From Rubrobacter aplysinae (GTDB lineage: Bacteria; Actinomycetota; Rubrobacteria; Rubrobacterales; Rubrobacteraceae), in the NCBI RefSeq assembly GCF_001029505.1, contig NZ_LEKH01000001.1, positions 337,648-401,647 of the forward strand: a DNA stretch of 64,000 nucleotides, given 5' to 3'. Position numbers and translations under genes: made by a program. The notes under the pieces are model-generated. The model made no database searches. It was given only the letters and a program-made list of their open reading frames with translations, and had not been told where the DNA came from. Within the stretch, counting starts at the first letter, position 1. Every line of letters begins with the position of its first letter. Below, in pieces: positions 53,563 through 62,790 of the stretch.

Positions 53563-55401
53563 ATGCCGCGCAACGATTACCCTGATAGATCCCACCTCCC
53601 GAACTCCCCCGGCGTTTACCTCTTCGAGGACGCCGAGGGCAAGGTCGTCTACGTCGGCAAGGCCAAGAACCTCAGGAGCCGCGTCGCCAACTACTTTACG
53701 AAGTCCGGCGACGGGCGGCCCAAGATCTCCGAGCTGCGCGAGATCGTGGAGCGGATAGACTTTATCGCCACCCGCACCGAGACCGAGGCGCTCGTCCTGG
53801 AGTCGAACCTCATAAAGCGTCATCGGCCCCGGTTCAACGCCTCGCTAAAGGACGACAAGAGCTACCCTTACATCGTCGTGACCACCGGCGACGAGTACCC
53901 GCGCGTGTTTTCGAGCCGGGGTGTGCGCGACCCTCGGCACCGCTACTTCGGCCCGTTCCCCTCCGCGGGGGCGGTACACGCCACCCTGGACGTCCTGAAC
54001 AAGACCTTCCCGTTCCGCAAGTGCCGGGGCCCGGAGCCCGGCCGCAAGAGCGGCGTGCCGTGCCTGAACTACCACATCGGGCGCTCCGTCGCGCCGTGCA
54101 TCGGGGCGGTCACCAAGGAGGAGTACGACGGGATTATCTCGGACGTGATCTCCTTTCTCGAAGGCCGGGTGGACGGCCTGATCCGGGAACGCCAGCAGAG
54201 GATGGAGGCCGCCTCTAAAGAGATGGACTTCGAGATGGCCGCAAAGCTGCGCGACGAGCTTGAGTCGTTGCGCTACGTGCGCGAGCGCCAGCAGGCCACC
54301 ATCGCCAGCGAGGACGCCTTCGACGCGTTCGGGGTCTATGCCGAGGGCGAGACGGCCTGCGTGCAGGTCTTCGCCGTGCGGGGCGGTCAGATCTCCCGCC
54401 GCGACTCCTTTCTCCTGGACAACTACGGCGAGTCCTCGCCGGAGCGGATCGCGCTCTCCTTCGCGCCGCAGTACTACGAGACCGCCGCCGTCCCCCGAGA
54501 GGTCCTCCTCCGCACCGACGCCCCCGAGGACGAGCTCGCCCCGCTCTCCGAGCACCTCTCCGGGCAGCGGGGATCGGGCGTCACCGTGCGCCAGCCGCAG
54601 CGGGGCGACCGTCGCCGCATCCTGGAGCTTGCCGAGCGCAACGCCGAGCTGAACCTCGGCCACGAGCGGGCGCTGGACGAGGCCCGCCGCGACCGGGTCG
54701 CCTCCACGCTGGACAACCTCATGGAGGAGCTAGCCCTGCCAAAGCTCCCGCTGCGCGTGGAGTGCTACGACATCTCAAACACGATGGGCACCAACTCCGT
54801 GGCCTCGATGGTCGTCTTCCAGGGCGGGCGTCCGGCCAAGGATCAGTACCGGCGGTTCAAGATCGGCACCGTCGAGGGCCCGGACGACTTCGCCAGCATG
54901 GCCGAGACGATCCGGCGCAGGCTCGAACGCCTGAAACAGGGCGACGAGAAGTTCTCCCCGGCCCCGGACCTGATGCTCCTCGACGGCGGCAAGGGACAGC
55001 TCTCCGCCGTATCGGAGGTGTTCGAGGAGCTCGGGGTGGGGGAGGAGCTGCCGGACATCGCACTGCGCTCGCTCGCCAAGCGCGACGAGGAGGTCTTCGA
55101 GCCGGGCCGCCCGGAGCCCGTGATCCTGACCCGCGACTCCGCCGAGCTTCACCTGCTGCAGCGGGTACGCGACGAGGCCCACCGCTTCGCCAACGCCTAT
55201 CACCGCAAGCTGCGCGGCAAGGAAATGACCGCCTCGGCCCTGGACGAGCTGCCCGGCATCGGACCGGGCCGCAAGAAGCGAATCCTGGAGCATTTCGGCT
55301 CGCCGGAGGCCTTCTTCGAGGCCCCGCTGGAGGAGATAGAGTCCGTCCCCGGCCTTCCCACCCGGGTCGCCCGCGACCTCCACACCCGGCTGCACCGCTA
55401 G
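53563..55401 (+). CDS. uvrC: UvrABC system protein C (excinuclease nuclease subunit)
   Basis: This 612-residue nuclease makes both incisions around the lesion. The GIY-YIG domain (1-95) reads [20 protein letters not shown] then [12 protein letters not shown]. The UVR motif near 210-235 ([19 protein letters not shown]) binds UvrB. The RNase-H-like half has [20 protein letters not shown] and [14 protein letters not shown] with acidic residues for the 5' cut. The C-terminal helix-hairpin-helix pair ([20 protein letters not shown]) binds DNA. Length is normal. It heads the uvrC-rapZ-yvcK-whiA block. Confidence 0.96.
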   Translation: MPRNDYPDRSHLPNSPGVYLFEDAEGKVVYVGKAKNLRSRVANYFTKSGDGRPKISELREIVERIDFIATRTETEALVLESNLIKRHRPRFNASLKDDKSYPYIVVTTGDEYPRVFSSRGVRDPRHRYFGPFPSAGAVHATLDVLNKTFPFRKCRGPEPGRKSGVPCLNYHIGRSVAPCIGAVTKEEYDGIISDVISFLEGRVDGLIRERQQRMEAASKEMDFEMAAKLRDELESLRYVRERQQATIASEDAFDAFGVYAEGETACVQVFAVRGGQISRRDSFLLDNYGESSPERIALSFAPQYYETAAVPREVLLRTDAPEDELAPLSEHLSGQRGSGVTVRQPQRGDRRRILELAERNAELNLGHERALDEARRDRVASTLDNLMEELALPKLPLRVECYDISNTMGTNSVASMVVFQGGRPAKDQYRRFKIGTVEGPDDFASMAETIRRRLERLKQGDEKFSPAPDLMLLDGGKGQLSAVSEVFEELGVGEELPDIALRSLAKRDEEVFEPGRPEPVILTRDSAELHLLQRVRDEAHRFANAYHRKLRGKEMTASALDELPGIGPGRKKRILEHFGSPEAFFEAPLEEIESVPGLPTRVARDLHTRLHR

Positions 55402-55424
55402 CCGGAGCCCATTCGTATACGTTG

Positions 55425-55465
55425 TATACTCGGACATACTCGAAAGTGGACGCCGGGCGGCGTCC
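55425..55465 (+). promoter_or_regulatory. Candidate rapZ promoter and leader hairpin
   Basis: Just upstream GTATAC occurs twice, separated by GTT (55415-55429), and the -10 candidate TATACT is at 55425-55430. The leader contains the hairpin GGACGCC-GGGC-GGCGTCC (55448-55465) before the GTG at 55496. Confidence 0.4.
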
Positions 55466-55495
55466 GCTCTCCGCGGATGATCGGGGGTAAGCTGA

Positions 55496-56443
55496 GTGGA
55501 GAAGGTCCAAAAGCCCCAGAAACTCCAGGAAACGGGGTCGGAACGGTCCGCCGGGAGGCGCATCATTATCGTGACCGGGCTATCCGGCTCCGGTAAGTCC
55601 ACCGCGCTCAAGGCTTTCGAGGACACGGGCTACTACTGCATAGACAACCTGCCGCCGAAGGTGATCCCGGACGTGCTCGCCACTGCGAGCCAGCCCCACG
55701 GAGAAGCCGAGATGGTCGGTGACGTGGTGGTGGCGATGGACATCCGGGGCCTGCGACACTTCGGGGGGGAGATCCGGGAGGGCCTGGAGCTCGTAGAAGA
55801 CCGGCCGGGCTGGGAGCCGCAGATAATCTTCATAGAGGCCGACGACCAGACCCTCGTCCGGCGCTACAAGGAGAGCCGCCGCCCGCACCCCGCCGCCAGA
55901 GGGGGTGACGTGCTCTCCGCCATCCAGAAAGAGCGCGGCGACCTCGCGGCCCTGCGCGAGCGGGCCGACGTCGTCGTGGACACCTCCGGCCTGTCGGCGG
56001 CGGAGCTGCGGCTGCGGTTCGGTGAGCTGGCGGGCTCCGACTCGTCTCTCGGACGTCTGACCGTTAGCGTGATCTCCTTCGGCTTCAAGCACGGCTCACC
56101 GCTGGACGCGGACATGATGCTGGACGTGCGCTTCCTGCCCAACCCGCACTACGACCCGGACCTGCGGCCCCTCACCGGATGGGATGCCCCGGTGCGGGAC
56201 GCCGTGCTCGATTCGGAGGGCTGTGAGGAGTTTCTAGAGCGGACCTGCGGCCTACTGGAGTTCCTGATCCCCCGCTACACCGCCGAGGGCAAGTCCTACT
56301 TCACCATCGGTATCGGCTGTACCGGCGGCCGCCACCGCTCCGTGACCATCGCCGCGGAGCTCGCCCGACGTCTGGGTGAGTCGTCCGAAGTACAGCCGAT
56401 ACAGCCGTTCGTCCGGCACCGGGACCTTGAGCGTCGCGGCTAG
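55496..56443 (+). CDS. rapZ: RapZ/YvcJ-type nucleotide-binding protein
   Basis: This 315-residue P-loop protein has Walker [17 protein letters not shown] near residue 25, followed by the family motif YYCIDNLPPKVIPDVL. The C-terminal domain has ISFGFKHGSPLDADMMLDVR and GIGCTGGRHRSVTIAAELAR. In proteobacteria RapZ targets sRNA for decay in amino-sugar control; in Gram-positives the partner is less clear. It binds ATP/GTP. GTG 55496 is the annotated start. It stands between uvrC and yvcK/whiA as in other Actinobacteria, except that an opposite-strand SDR gene interrupts the block after it. Confidence 0.93.
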   Translation: MEKVQKPQKLQETGSERSAGRRIIIVTGLSGSGKSTALKAFEDTGYYCIDNLPPKVIPDVLATASQPHGEAEMVGDVVVAMDIRGLRHFGGEIREGLELVEDRPGWEPQIIFIEADDQTLVRRYKESRRPHPAARGGDVLSAIQKERGDLAALRERADVVVDTSGLSAAELRLRFGELAGSDSSLGRLTVSVISFGFKHGSPLDADMMLDVRFLPNPHYDPDLRPLTGWDAPVRDAVLDSEGCEEFLERTCGLLEFLIPRYTAEGKSYFTIGIGCTGGRHRSVTIAAELARRLGESSEVQPIQPFVRHRDLERRG

Positions 56444-56445
56444 GG

Positions 56446-57249
56446 CTAACCCTCGCCACTCTCGAAGCCCGGATACAGCGACATGCCGCCGTCCACGAAG
56501 AGCGTCGCGCCGGTGACGTAGGAGGCCTCGTCGGAGACGAGAAAGGCGACGCACGCGGCGACCTCGGCGCTCTCCCCGACGCGGTCCCAGGGTATGAGCG
56601 CTTCCAGACTGGCCCGGGACTCCGGATCCTGTAGCTTTTCCTCGTTCTCTGGGGTGGCGATCGCCCCGGGGGCGACGGCGTTTACCCTTATCCCCCGGCT
56701 CGCGAACTCCAGCGCGAGTGACTCGGTCAGCAGCTTGAGTCCGCCCTTGGAGGCGGAATAGTGGGCGAAGCGGGGCCAGGGGATGATCTGGTGCACGCTC
56801 GACATGTTGACGACCACGCCGCCGCCGCGCTCGACCATGCCGCCGATGATCTCCCGGCTCACCAGGAAAGCGCCGCCCATGTTCACCGAGACCACCTGCT
56901 CCCAGTCCGCGAGGCTCATCTGGAGGAACGGGCGCTCGCTCTGGGTCCCGGCGTTGTTGACCAGGATGTCCGGCGGGCCGAGGCTCTGCTCCGTCTCCCG
57001 CACGAGCCGCCGCACCTCCTCCTCGCTTGAGACGTCGCCTTGCACGGCGACAGCCCGGCCTCCTGAATCCTCGATGCGGCCCACGGCCTGCCGCGCGCCC
57101 TCCTCGTCGGAGCGGTAGTTCACGGCGACCGCCGCGCCCTCCTCCCCCAGCCGGGCGGCGGTCTCGAAGCCGATGCCGCTCGACGCCCCTGTCACGAGCG
57201 CCGTCTTTCCCGCCAGCCTGCCGTTTCCGGGCCGCTGCGCCTCTGCCAT
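56446..57249 (-). CDS. Short-chain dehydrogenase (glucose-1-dehydrogenase-like SDR)
   Basis: This 267-residue classical SDR has TGASSGIGFETAARLGE near residue 22, NNAGTQSERPF near 97, catalytic Ser in NMSSVHQIIPWP near 150, YSASKGGLKLL with Tyr and Lys near 165, and the C-terminal FVDGGMSLYP typical of the glucose-1-dehydrogenase/FabG-like subgroup. The substrate is unknown. ATG 57249 follows GGGAGG. It lies inverted inside the normally contiguous rapZ-yvcK block, two bases from the rapZ stop, which suggests later insertion. Confidence 0.85.
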   Translation of the reverse strand: MAEAQRPGNGRLAGKTALVTGASSGIGFETAARLGEEGAAVAVNYRSDEEGARQAVGRIEDSGGRAVAVQGDVSSEEEVRRLVRETEQSLGPPDILVNNAGTQSERPFLQMSLADWEQVVSVNMGGAFLVSREIIGGMVERGGGVVVNMSSVHQIIPWPRFAHYSASKGGLKLLTESLALEFASRGIRVNAVAPGAIATPENEEKLQDPESRASLEALIPWDRVGESAEVAACVAFLVSDEASYVTGATLFVDGGMSLYPGFESGEG

Positions 57250-57304
57250 CTCTACCTCCCGTATCGGGTAACAGGGGCCTGTAATGTACGCCTCTGGTGG
57301 CAGG

Positions 57305-57310
57305 TATACT
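57305..57310 (+). promoter_or_regulatory. -10 box TATACT for a leaderless yvcK start
   Basis: TATACT is followed by AACCTGCT and GTG 57319. The mRNA would start at or one base before the GTG. The promoter may have been needed once the SDR gene separated yvcK from rapZ. Confidence 0.5.
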
Positions 57311-57318
57311 AACCTGCT

Positions 57319-58299
57319 GTGGAGCAGGCACGGGGCGAACAGGCACTTCGGGTGGTGGCCTTTGGCGGCGGGACGGGGCTGCCCGTGCTGTTACGGGGGC
57401 TCAAGGATACCGGCGCCGACCTTACCGCCGTGGTCACGGTAACGGACGATGGAGGGTCCAGCGGCCGGCTGCGTCAGGAGCTCGGTATCTCGCCGCCGGG
57501 GGACGTGCGCAACTGTCTGGTCGCCCTCTCCGAACGGAGCGGGCTCACCGAGGTCTTCGAGTACCGCTTCGCCGGGTCCGGGACCGGGGATCTCGCGGAT
57601 CACGCCGTCGGGAACATCATTATCGCCGCCCTCTCGGACATGGGGGGCGGCTTCGTGCAGGGTGTGGAGCAGGCGGCCCAATTCTTGAGGGTGAGGGGCC
57701 GGGTGTACCCGGCCGCCGTCGAGAGCCTGACGCTCGTCGTCTCCTACGAGGATGGGGGCCTCGCCCGCGGAGAGACCGCGGCGGTCGCGGGGGGGAAGAG
57801 GATCTCGCGCGTCGCCGTCGAGCCGGAGGATACGCCCGCCCCGGAGGCGGTGCTCGAAGCAGTACGTGCCGCCGACGTGGTCGTGCTGAGCCCCGGCAGC
57901 CTGTTCACGAGCACCATACCGGCTCTGCTCGGCGGCGGCGTGAGACAGGCGCTCGCAGGGTTCGCGGGGCCTGTGGTGTACGTCGCCAACGTAATGACCC
58001 AGAAGGGCGAGACGGACGGCTTCTCGGTGGCGGAGCACCTCCGGGCCATAGCGGACCACGCCGGGCCGGTGGTAACGGACGTGCTGGTCCACGGCACGGA
58101 GCTGCCCGAGGCCACCCTCTCGCGCTACAGGAGCGAGGGCGCCGCGCCGGTCGAGGTGGACCGGGCAGAGGTGGAGCGGCTCGGCGTGAGGCTGCACGAG
58201 AGGGAGCTCGTCTCACCCGGCGACGACGGGCGCGGGGTTCGTCACGACCCGGAGAGGCTCGCCACGGAGGTACGGAGGATTGGCCTCCTACGCCGCTGA
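57319..58299 (+). CDS. yvcK: YvcK/CofD-family protein (gluconeogenesis factor)
   Basis: This 326-residue protein has the CofD-like Rossmann fold: VVAFGGGTGLPVLLRGLKD at residues 12-30, VVTVTDDGGSSGRLRQELGI, PPGDVRNCLVALSE and VVLSPGSLFTSTIPALL. YvcK binds UDP-sugars and in Gram-positive bacteria is required for normal wall synthesis on gluconeogenic carbon sources. It overlaps whiA by 20 bases, giving the conserved yvcK-whiA pair. Confidence 0.93.
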   Translation: MEQARGEQALRVVAFGGGTGLPVLLRGLKDTGADLTAVVTVTDDGGSSGRLRQELGISPPGDVRNCLVALSERSGLTEVFEYRFAGSGTGDLADHAVGNIIIAALSDMGGGFVQGVEQAAQFLRVRGRVYPAAVESLTLVVSYEDGGLARGETAAVAGGKRISRVAVEPEDTPAPEAVLEAVRAADVVVLSPGSLFTSTIPALLGGGVRQALAGFAGPVVYVANVMTQKGETDGFSVAEHLRAIADHAGPVVTDVLVHGTELPEATLSRYRSEGAAPVEVDRAEVERLGVRLHERELVSPGDDGRGVRHDPERLATEVRRIGLLRR

Positions 58300-59209
58300 G
58301 CTACGGCGCCTCCTGGCTGCCGAGACCTCCGGCGCCGGCTTCTCGAAGGCGTCCGCCGCGAGACGCTCGCCCCGGTGGACCGCAGAGCTCGCCGGTCTGG
58401 TGCACGGCTCCGGCGGCCTGGGTGACGGGCCACAGGTTCTCGGCGTAAGCACGCCGAGCGCCTCCGTGGCACGCTCGGCGGCGCGGCTGCTGCGCTCGGA
58501 GTTTGGCCTGGAGCCCCGGTTGGAAGACCGGCGCGGAACGACCTCTGATCGGGGCAGCTTCGCCCGCGCCCGCTACGTTGTGGTAGCGGACGGCAACCGG
58601 GCGCTCCAGGCCGACGAGGAGCTGGGGGCCCTCGCCGCCGCGCTCAAGGCCCGCTCCGCGCCGGGGGAGAGGGGCACGGCCTACCTGCGCGGGGCGTTCC
58701 AGGTCGCGGGCTCCCTGGCCGCGCCCGGCTACCGGCGCGGACACCACCTGGAGTTTGCCCACCGCGACGAGGCTTTCGTGCGGCTCGTGGCCTCGCTTTC
58801 GCGCGCCCCGCTCGCCGTGGTCCGCCGGCGCGGCCACCACGTCGCCTACACCAAGAGCGCCGACGGGGTAACGACCGTCCTCGCCCAGCTCGGGCTGCAC
58901 GAGGCCGTGCTGGATTACGAGGCCCGGGCCGTCCTGGGTGAGGCGAAGGCCAACGCCAACCGCGTCACCAACTTCGACGCCGCGAACGCCGGGCGCGTGG
59001 CCCGCTCCGCCGCCCGCCAGCAGGAGGCCCTGCAACGCCTCGACCCCTCCGGGCTGCCGCGGGCCCTGGGGGAGATGCTCGCGCTCCGGCTGGAGAACCC
59101 CGACGCCTCGCTCTCCGAGCTGGCCCGCCTCGGGGGCATTACCAAGAGCGCGGCCAACCACCGTCTCAGGCGGCTGCTCGACGCCTCCGAGTCGGGCGGC
59201 GCGGAGTAA
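58280..59209 (+). CDS. whiA: WhiA-type DNA-binding regulator
   Basis: This 309-residue protein has two LAGLIDADG-like repeats (about 35-200, for example AYLRGAFQVAGSLAAPGYRR and HHLEFAHRDEAFVRLVASLS). The C-terminal helix-turn-helix is about residues 215-300 (TNFDAANAGRVARSAARQQE and LSELARLGGITKSAANHRLR). WhiA controls sporulation septation in Streptomyces and affects division and metabolism in Bacillus. This organism need not sporulate. TTG 58280 lies within the end of yvcK, preceded by GGAGG. Confidence 0.92.
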   Translation: MASYAAELRRLLAAETSGAGFSKASAARRSPRWTAELAGLVHGSGGLGDGPQVLGVSTPSASVARSAARLLRSEFGLEPRLEDRRGTTSDRGSFARARYVVVADGNRALQADEELGALAAALKARSAPGERGTAYLRGAFQVAGSLAAPGYRRGHHLEFAHRDEAFVRLVASLSRAPLAVVRRRGHHVAYTKSADGVTTVLAQLGLHEAVLDYEARAVLGEAKANANRVTNFDAANAGRVARSAARQQEALQRLDPSGLPRALGEMLALRLENPDASLSELARLGGITKSAANHRLRRLLDASESGGAE

Positions 59210-59379
59210 ACGGAGTAAATGTAGCTCCCCGCACGGCCTGCTCGACACGGCGGCTGGTCCCTGGTGACCGCGACCACTCGGGAACCGCCATAGGGCTGTT
59301 AATAGCCGGGATTATCGGGCACAATATGCGGGCGTGTGAGTGATGTACGAGTACCAACTACAGAGGGGAGGCCGGTTAG

Positions 59380-60384
59380 ATGGCCGTAAAAATAGGAATC
59401 AACGGTTTTGGCCGCATAGGCATGATGGTCGCCAAGGCGGCGATACAAAGCGGCAACGACGTGGAGATAGTAGGCATCAACGACCTGATGCCGATGGAGA
59501 GCCTGGCGCTACTCTTCCAGCGCGACTCCACCCACGGGATCTGGGACGAGAAGGTAAGCGTGGAGGGCGACTCCCTTCGCATCGGGGACCGCAAGATCAA
59601 GACCTTCACCGAGCGCAACCCGGCGGACATCCCGTGGGGTGAGCAGGGCGCGGACGTGGTGGTCGAGGCCAGCGGCGTGTTCACCGACCGCGGCAGCGCC
59701 TCCGGACATCTCGAAGGCGGGGCCAAGAAGGTCGTGATAAGCGCGCCGGCCAAGGGCGTTGACTCGACCTTCGTCTACGACGTGAACCACGAGAGCTACG
59801 ACCCGGACAACCACCACGTCGTCTCCAACGCGAGCTGCACCACCAACTGCATAATCCCGCTGGTGACCGTGCTGCAGGAGAGCTTCGGCGTCGAGTCCGG
59901 CTACATGACCACGGTACACGCCTTCACAAATGACCAGAGCCTCCTCGACGCGGCCCACAAGGACCCGCGCCGCGCCCGCTCGGCCCCCCAGAACATCATC
60001 CCGACCTCCACGGGTGCGGCGCAGCTGGCCGGTGAGATCTACCCGGACCTCAAGGGCAAGGTGGACGGCATGGCGATGCGTGTCCCCGTCGCCGACGGCT
60101 CCATAACCGACTTCGTGGCCCAGCTTGGTCAGGAGGTAACGGCGGATCAGGTCAACGACGCCTTCAAGCAGGCCGCCGACGGCAGCATGTCTCACATCCT
60201 GGAGTACTCGAACGCCCCGCTGGTCTCCTCGGACATCGTCGGCAATCCCTCTTCCTGCGTCTTCGACTCGCTGCTTACGATGGCGAGCGGGCGCTCGGTG
60301 AAGGTGCTCGGCTGGTACGACAACGAGTGGGGCTACTCTAACCGCACGGTAGACCTCGCCCGCTACATCGGCGAGAGCCTGTAG
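59380..60384 (+). CDS. gap: Glyceraldehyde-3-phosphate dehydrogenase, type I
   Basis: This 334-residue enzyme oxidises glyceraldehyde 3-phosphate with NAD and phosphate. The NAD fold is KIGINGFGRIGMMVAKAA at residues 4-21. The catalytic Cys is in SNASCTTNCIIPL near residue 155, with His in the matching HAFTNDQ segment. WYDNEWGYSNRT lies near the C-terminus. ATG 59380 follows GGGGAGG. It is the first gene of the gap-pgk-tpiA glycolytic run, directly after whiA as in other Actinobacteria. Confidence 0.96.
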   Translation: MAVKIGINGFGRIGMMVAKAAIQSGNDVEIVGINDLMPMESLALLFQRDSTHGIWDEKVSVEGDSLRIGDRKIKTFTERNPADIPWGEQGADVVVEASGVFTDRGSASGHLEGGAKKVVISAPAKGVDSTFVYDVNHESYDPDNHHVVSNASCTTNCIIPLVTVLQESFGVESGYMTTVHAFTNDQSLLDAAHKDPRRARSAPQNIIPTSTGAAQLAGEIYPDLKGKVDGMAMRVPVADGSITDFVAQLGQEVTADQVNDAFKQAADGSMSHILEYSNAPLVSSDIVGNPSSCVFDSLLTMASGRSVKVLGWYDNEWGYSNRTVDLARYIGESL

Positions 60385-60531
60385 GTAGCTTCCGGCGGTC
60401 AGCGGTCGGTGGTCAACCGATCCCGCTCTCGACGCGGCCGGGTTGCGAATGCGTGACCCGGTCGCATCGTATCTACCGGCAAGCTGAAAGCTGATCGCGC
60501 CGACTGTAGAGGGCCAGAGGGAGGCAACAGC

Positions 60532-61722
60532 ATGAACAAGCGGAGCGTCAAGGATCTAGACCTCGCGGGTAAGCGGGTCTTGGTGCGGGTGGACTTCAAC
60601 GTGCCCGTCAAGGACGGCCGCGTAACGGACGACACCCGCATCCGGCGGGCGCTGCCGACGATCCGGTATCTGATCTCGGAGGGCGCGCGTCCGATCCTGA
60701 TCTCACACCTCGGACGCCCCAAGGGCGAGCCGGACCCGAAGTACTCCATGGACCCGGTCTCTCGCCGCCTCGGAGAATTGCTGGAGCTCCAGGTCAACAA
60801 GCTCGACGCCGCGGTCGGCGAGGAGGTCGAGCGCCAGCTACAGGAGTGGGACGGTCAGGGCGTGGTGCTGCTCGAAAACTCCCGCTTCTATCCGGGAGAG
60901 ACCGACAACGACCCGGAGCTCGCCCGCCAGCTCGCCCGTCTCGCCGACGCCTACGTGGACGACGCCTTCGGCGCGGCCCACCGGGCGCATGCCACCACCT
61001 ACGGCGTCGCCGAGCACCTGCCCTCCGCCGCCGGGCTACTCATGCAGGAGGAGATAGACAACCTCGAACGCGTCCTCAGCCACCCCGAGCGCCCGATGGT
61101 CGCCATACTCGGCGGGGCGAAGGTCTCCGACAAGCTCTCTGTCATAGAAAGCCTGCTCGGCTCGGCCGACACCCTGCTAATAGGCGGGGCGATGTGCTTT
61201 ACGTTCTTCAAGGCCCGGGGCTACGAGGTCGGAAAATCTCTGGTCGAGGACGAGTATCTCGACGAGGCCCGCCGCCTCATGGACGAAGCCGGCGATAGGC
61301 TCGTGCTACCGGTGGACGTGGTAGTAGCGGGCGAGATGAGCGAGAGCGCCGAGAGCCGGGCCGTCGAGGCGGACAAGATCCCCCCCGACATGATGGGCCT
61401 GGATGTAAGCCTCGGCACCGTCGGGCTGTTCCGGGGCCACATTGAGAACGCCGCCACCGTGTTCTGGAACGGCCCGATGGGCGTGTTCGAGATAGAGGCC
61501 TTCGCCAAGGGCACCGAGGGCGTGGCCCAGGCGGTGGCCGAGAGCCCCGCGATGAGCGTGGTCGGCGGCGGCGACTCGGTTGCCGCCGTCTCGAAACTTG
61601 GCCTCGAAGACGAGATGGGCTTCATATCCACCGGAGGCGGGGCCTCGCTGGAGTACGTCGAAGGACAGGAGCTGCCCGGAATAGCCGTGCTGCCGGACGA
61701 GTCTGATAAGGGGGAGAGCTAA
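60532..61722 (+). CDS. pgk: Phosphoglycerate kinase
   Basis: This 396-residue two-domain kinase transfers phosphate from 1,3-bisphosphoglycerate to ADP. The N-domain has KRVLVRVDFNVPVKDGRVTD and LISHLGRPKGEPDPKYSMDP for the acid substrate. The C-domain has AILGGAKVSDKLSVIESLL and WNGPMGVFEIEAFAKGT, then VVGGGDSVAAVSK for the nucleotide. ATG 60532 follows GAGGGAGG. The 147-base gap after gap holds no gene. Its stop overlaps the tpiA start by one base (TAATG). Confidence 0.96.
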   Translation: MNKRSVKDLDLAGKRVLVRVDFNVPVKDGRVTDDTRIRRALPTIRYLISEGARPILISHLGRPKGEPDPKYSMDPVSRRLGELLELQVNKLDAAVGEEVERQLQEWDGQGVVLLENSRFYPGETDNDPELARQLARLADAYVDDAFGAAHRAHATTYGVAEHLPSAAGLLMQEEIDNLERVLSHPERPMVAILGGAKVSDKLSVIESLLGSADTLLIGGAMCFTFFKARGYEVGKSLVEDEYLDEARRLMDEAGDRLVLPVDVVVAGEMSESAESRAVEADKIPPDMMGLDVSLGTVGLFRGHIENAATVFWNGPMGVFEIEAFAKGTEGVAQAVAESPAMSVVGGGDSVAAVSKLGLEDEMGFISTGGGASLEYVEGQELPGIAVLPDESDKGES

Positions 61723-62498
61723 TGGCGACGACGCGACGCCCGATGATGGCCGCGAACTGGAAGATGAACAAGACGGTAGTCGAAGCCGAGCAGTACATGG
61801 CCGCCCTGCTGCCCCGCGTCGCCGGGGCCGAGGGGGTAGACGTTGCGGTGTACGCGCCGTTTACCAGCCTGCCGGCCGTCGCCCGCATGGCCGAGGACTC
61901 GGAGGTGATCCCCGGAGCCCAGAACTTCTATCACGAGGATTCCGGGGCGTTTACCGGCGAGATCTCCGCGCCGATGCTCCTGGACCTCGGCATCGGCTCG
62001 GTGGTCGTGGGTCACTCCGAGCGGCGCGAGATCTTCGAGGAGTCCGACGACCTCGTGGCCCGCAAGACCGGCCGGGCGCTGGAGGCCGGCCTCATACCCG
62101 TCGTCTGCGTCGGGGAGACCAAGGAGGAGCGCGACTCCGGCAAGATGTGGGGCAAGGTCTCCGGTCAGGTGCGGGCCGTCGTGGAGGGCCTGGGCGACGT
62201 ATCCGCGGAGAGCCTGGTCTTCGCCTACGAGCCCATCTGGGCTATCGGCACCGGCGACACCGCCACCCCCGACGACGCCCAGGACGCCTCGGATAAGATC
62301 CGGAACCTCCTCAAGGAGCTCAAGGGCGAGGACTTCGCGAGCGGCGTGCGCATCCTGTACGGCGGCTCCGTGAAGCCCGAGAACGTGGGTGAGATCATGT
62401 CCAAGCCCGACGTGGACGGCGGCCTCGTGGGCGGCGCGAGCCTGAAGGCGGACTCGTTTATCGCGCTGGTCGAGGAGGCCCAGAACCACGCCTCCTAG
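61722..62498 (+). CDS. tpiA: Triosephosphate isomerase
   Basis: This 258-residue TIM barrel interconverts dihydroxyacetone phosphate and glyceraldehyde 3-phosphate. Visible features are MAANWKMNKT with the substrate Lys near residue 13, GHSERREIFEESDD with the electrophilic His, FAYEPIWAIGTGDTATP with the catalytic Glu and loop 6, and ILYGGSVKPENV for phosphate binding. It is coupled to pgk by the shared TAATG. Confidence 0.96.
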   Translation: MATTRRPMMAANWKMNKTVVEAEQYMAALLPRVAGAEGVDVAVYAPFTSLPAVARMAEDSEVIPGAQNFYHEDSGAFTGEISAPMLLDLGIGSVVVGHSERREIFEESDDLVARKTGRALEAGLIPVVCVGETKEERDSGKMWGKVSGQVRAVVEGLGDVSAESLVFAYEPIWAIGTGDTATPDDAQDASDKIRNLLKELKGEDFASGVRILYGGSVKPENVGEIMSKPDVDGGLVGGASLKADSFIALVEEAQNHAS

Positions 62499-62551
62499 AG
62501 ACTGCGCCGCCGCACCCACCGTGATAACCGCCGCAACCACCGGCTCTGTGC

Positions 62552-62557
62552 TAGAGT
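62552..62557 (+). promoter_or_regulatory. -10 box TAGAGT for a leaderless secG start
   Basis: TAGAGT is followed by AAAGGTCT and ATG 62566. Read-through from tpiA is also possible, in which case AAAGG could serve as a ribosome-binding site. Confidence 0.4.
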
Positions 62558-62565
62558 AAAGGTCT

Positions 62566-62790
62566 ATGATCTATGTACTGGCTTTCATCCACACCATATT
62601 CTGTGTCGCACTCATCGGGGCGATACTGCTCCACTCCGGCAAGGGTGGCGGGCTCTCATCCTCGATAGGCGGCGGCATGGGAAGTACCTTCTCCGGCACC
62701 ACGGTAATGGAGAAAAACCTTACCCGCCTGACCCTCATAGTGGTCGGCCTTTTCTCCCTGACCACCGTGGCCCTGATCTTCCTGGGTTAG
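62566..62790 (+). CDS. secG: Protein translocase subunit SecG
   Basis: This 74-residue membrane protein has two helices (about 3-22 and 50-72) joined by a Gly/Ser-rich loop (GKGGGLSSSIGGGMGSTFSG), the standard SecG pattern. It assists the SecYEG channel during protein export. Its place after tpiA is conserved in Actinobacteria. Confidence 0.92.
   Translation: MIYVLAFIHTIFCVALIGAILLHSGKGGGLSSSIGGGMGSTFSGTTVMEKNLTRLTLIVVGLFSLTTVALIFLG

Noticed and set aside
60385..60531. Possible gene or riboswitch between gap and pgk
   Set aside because: I found no coding frame, terminator or known riboswitch core, only a normal ribosome-binding site before pgk.
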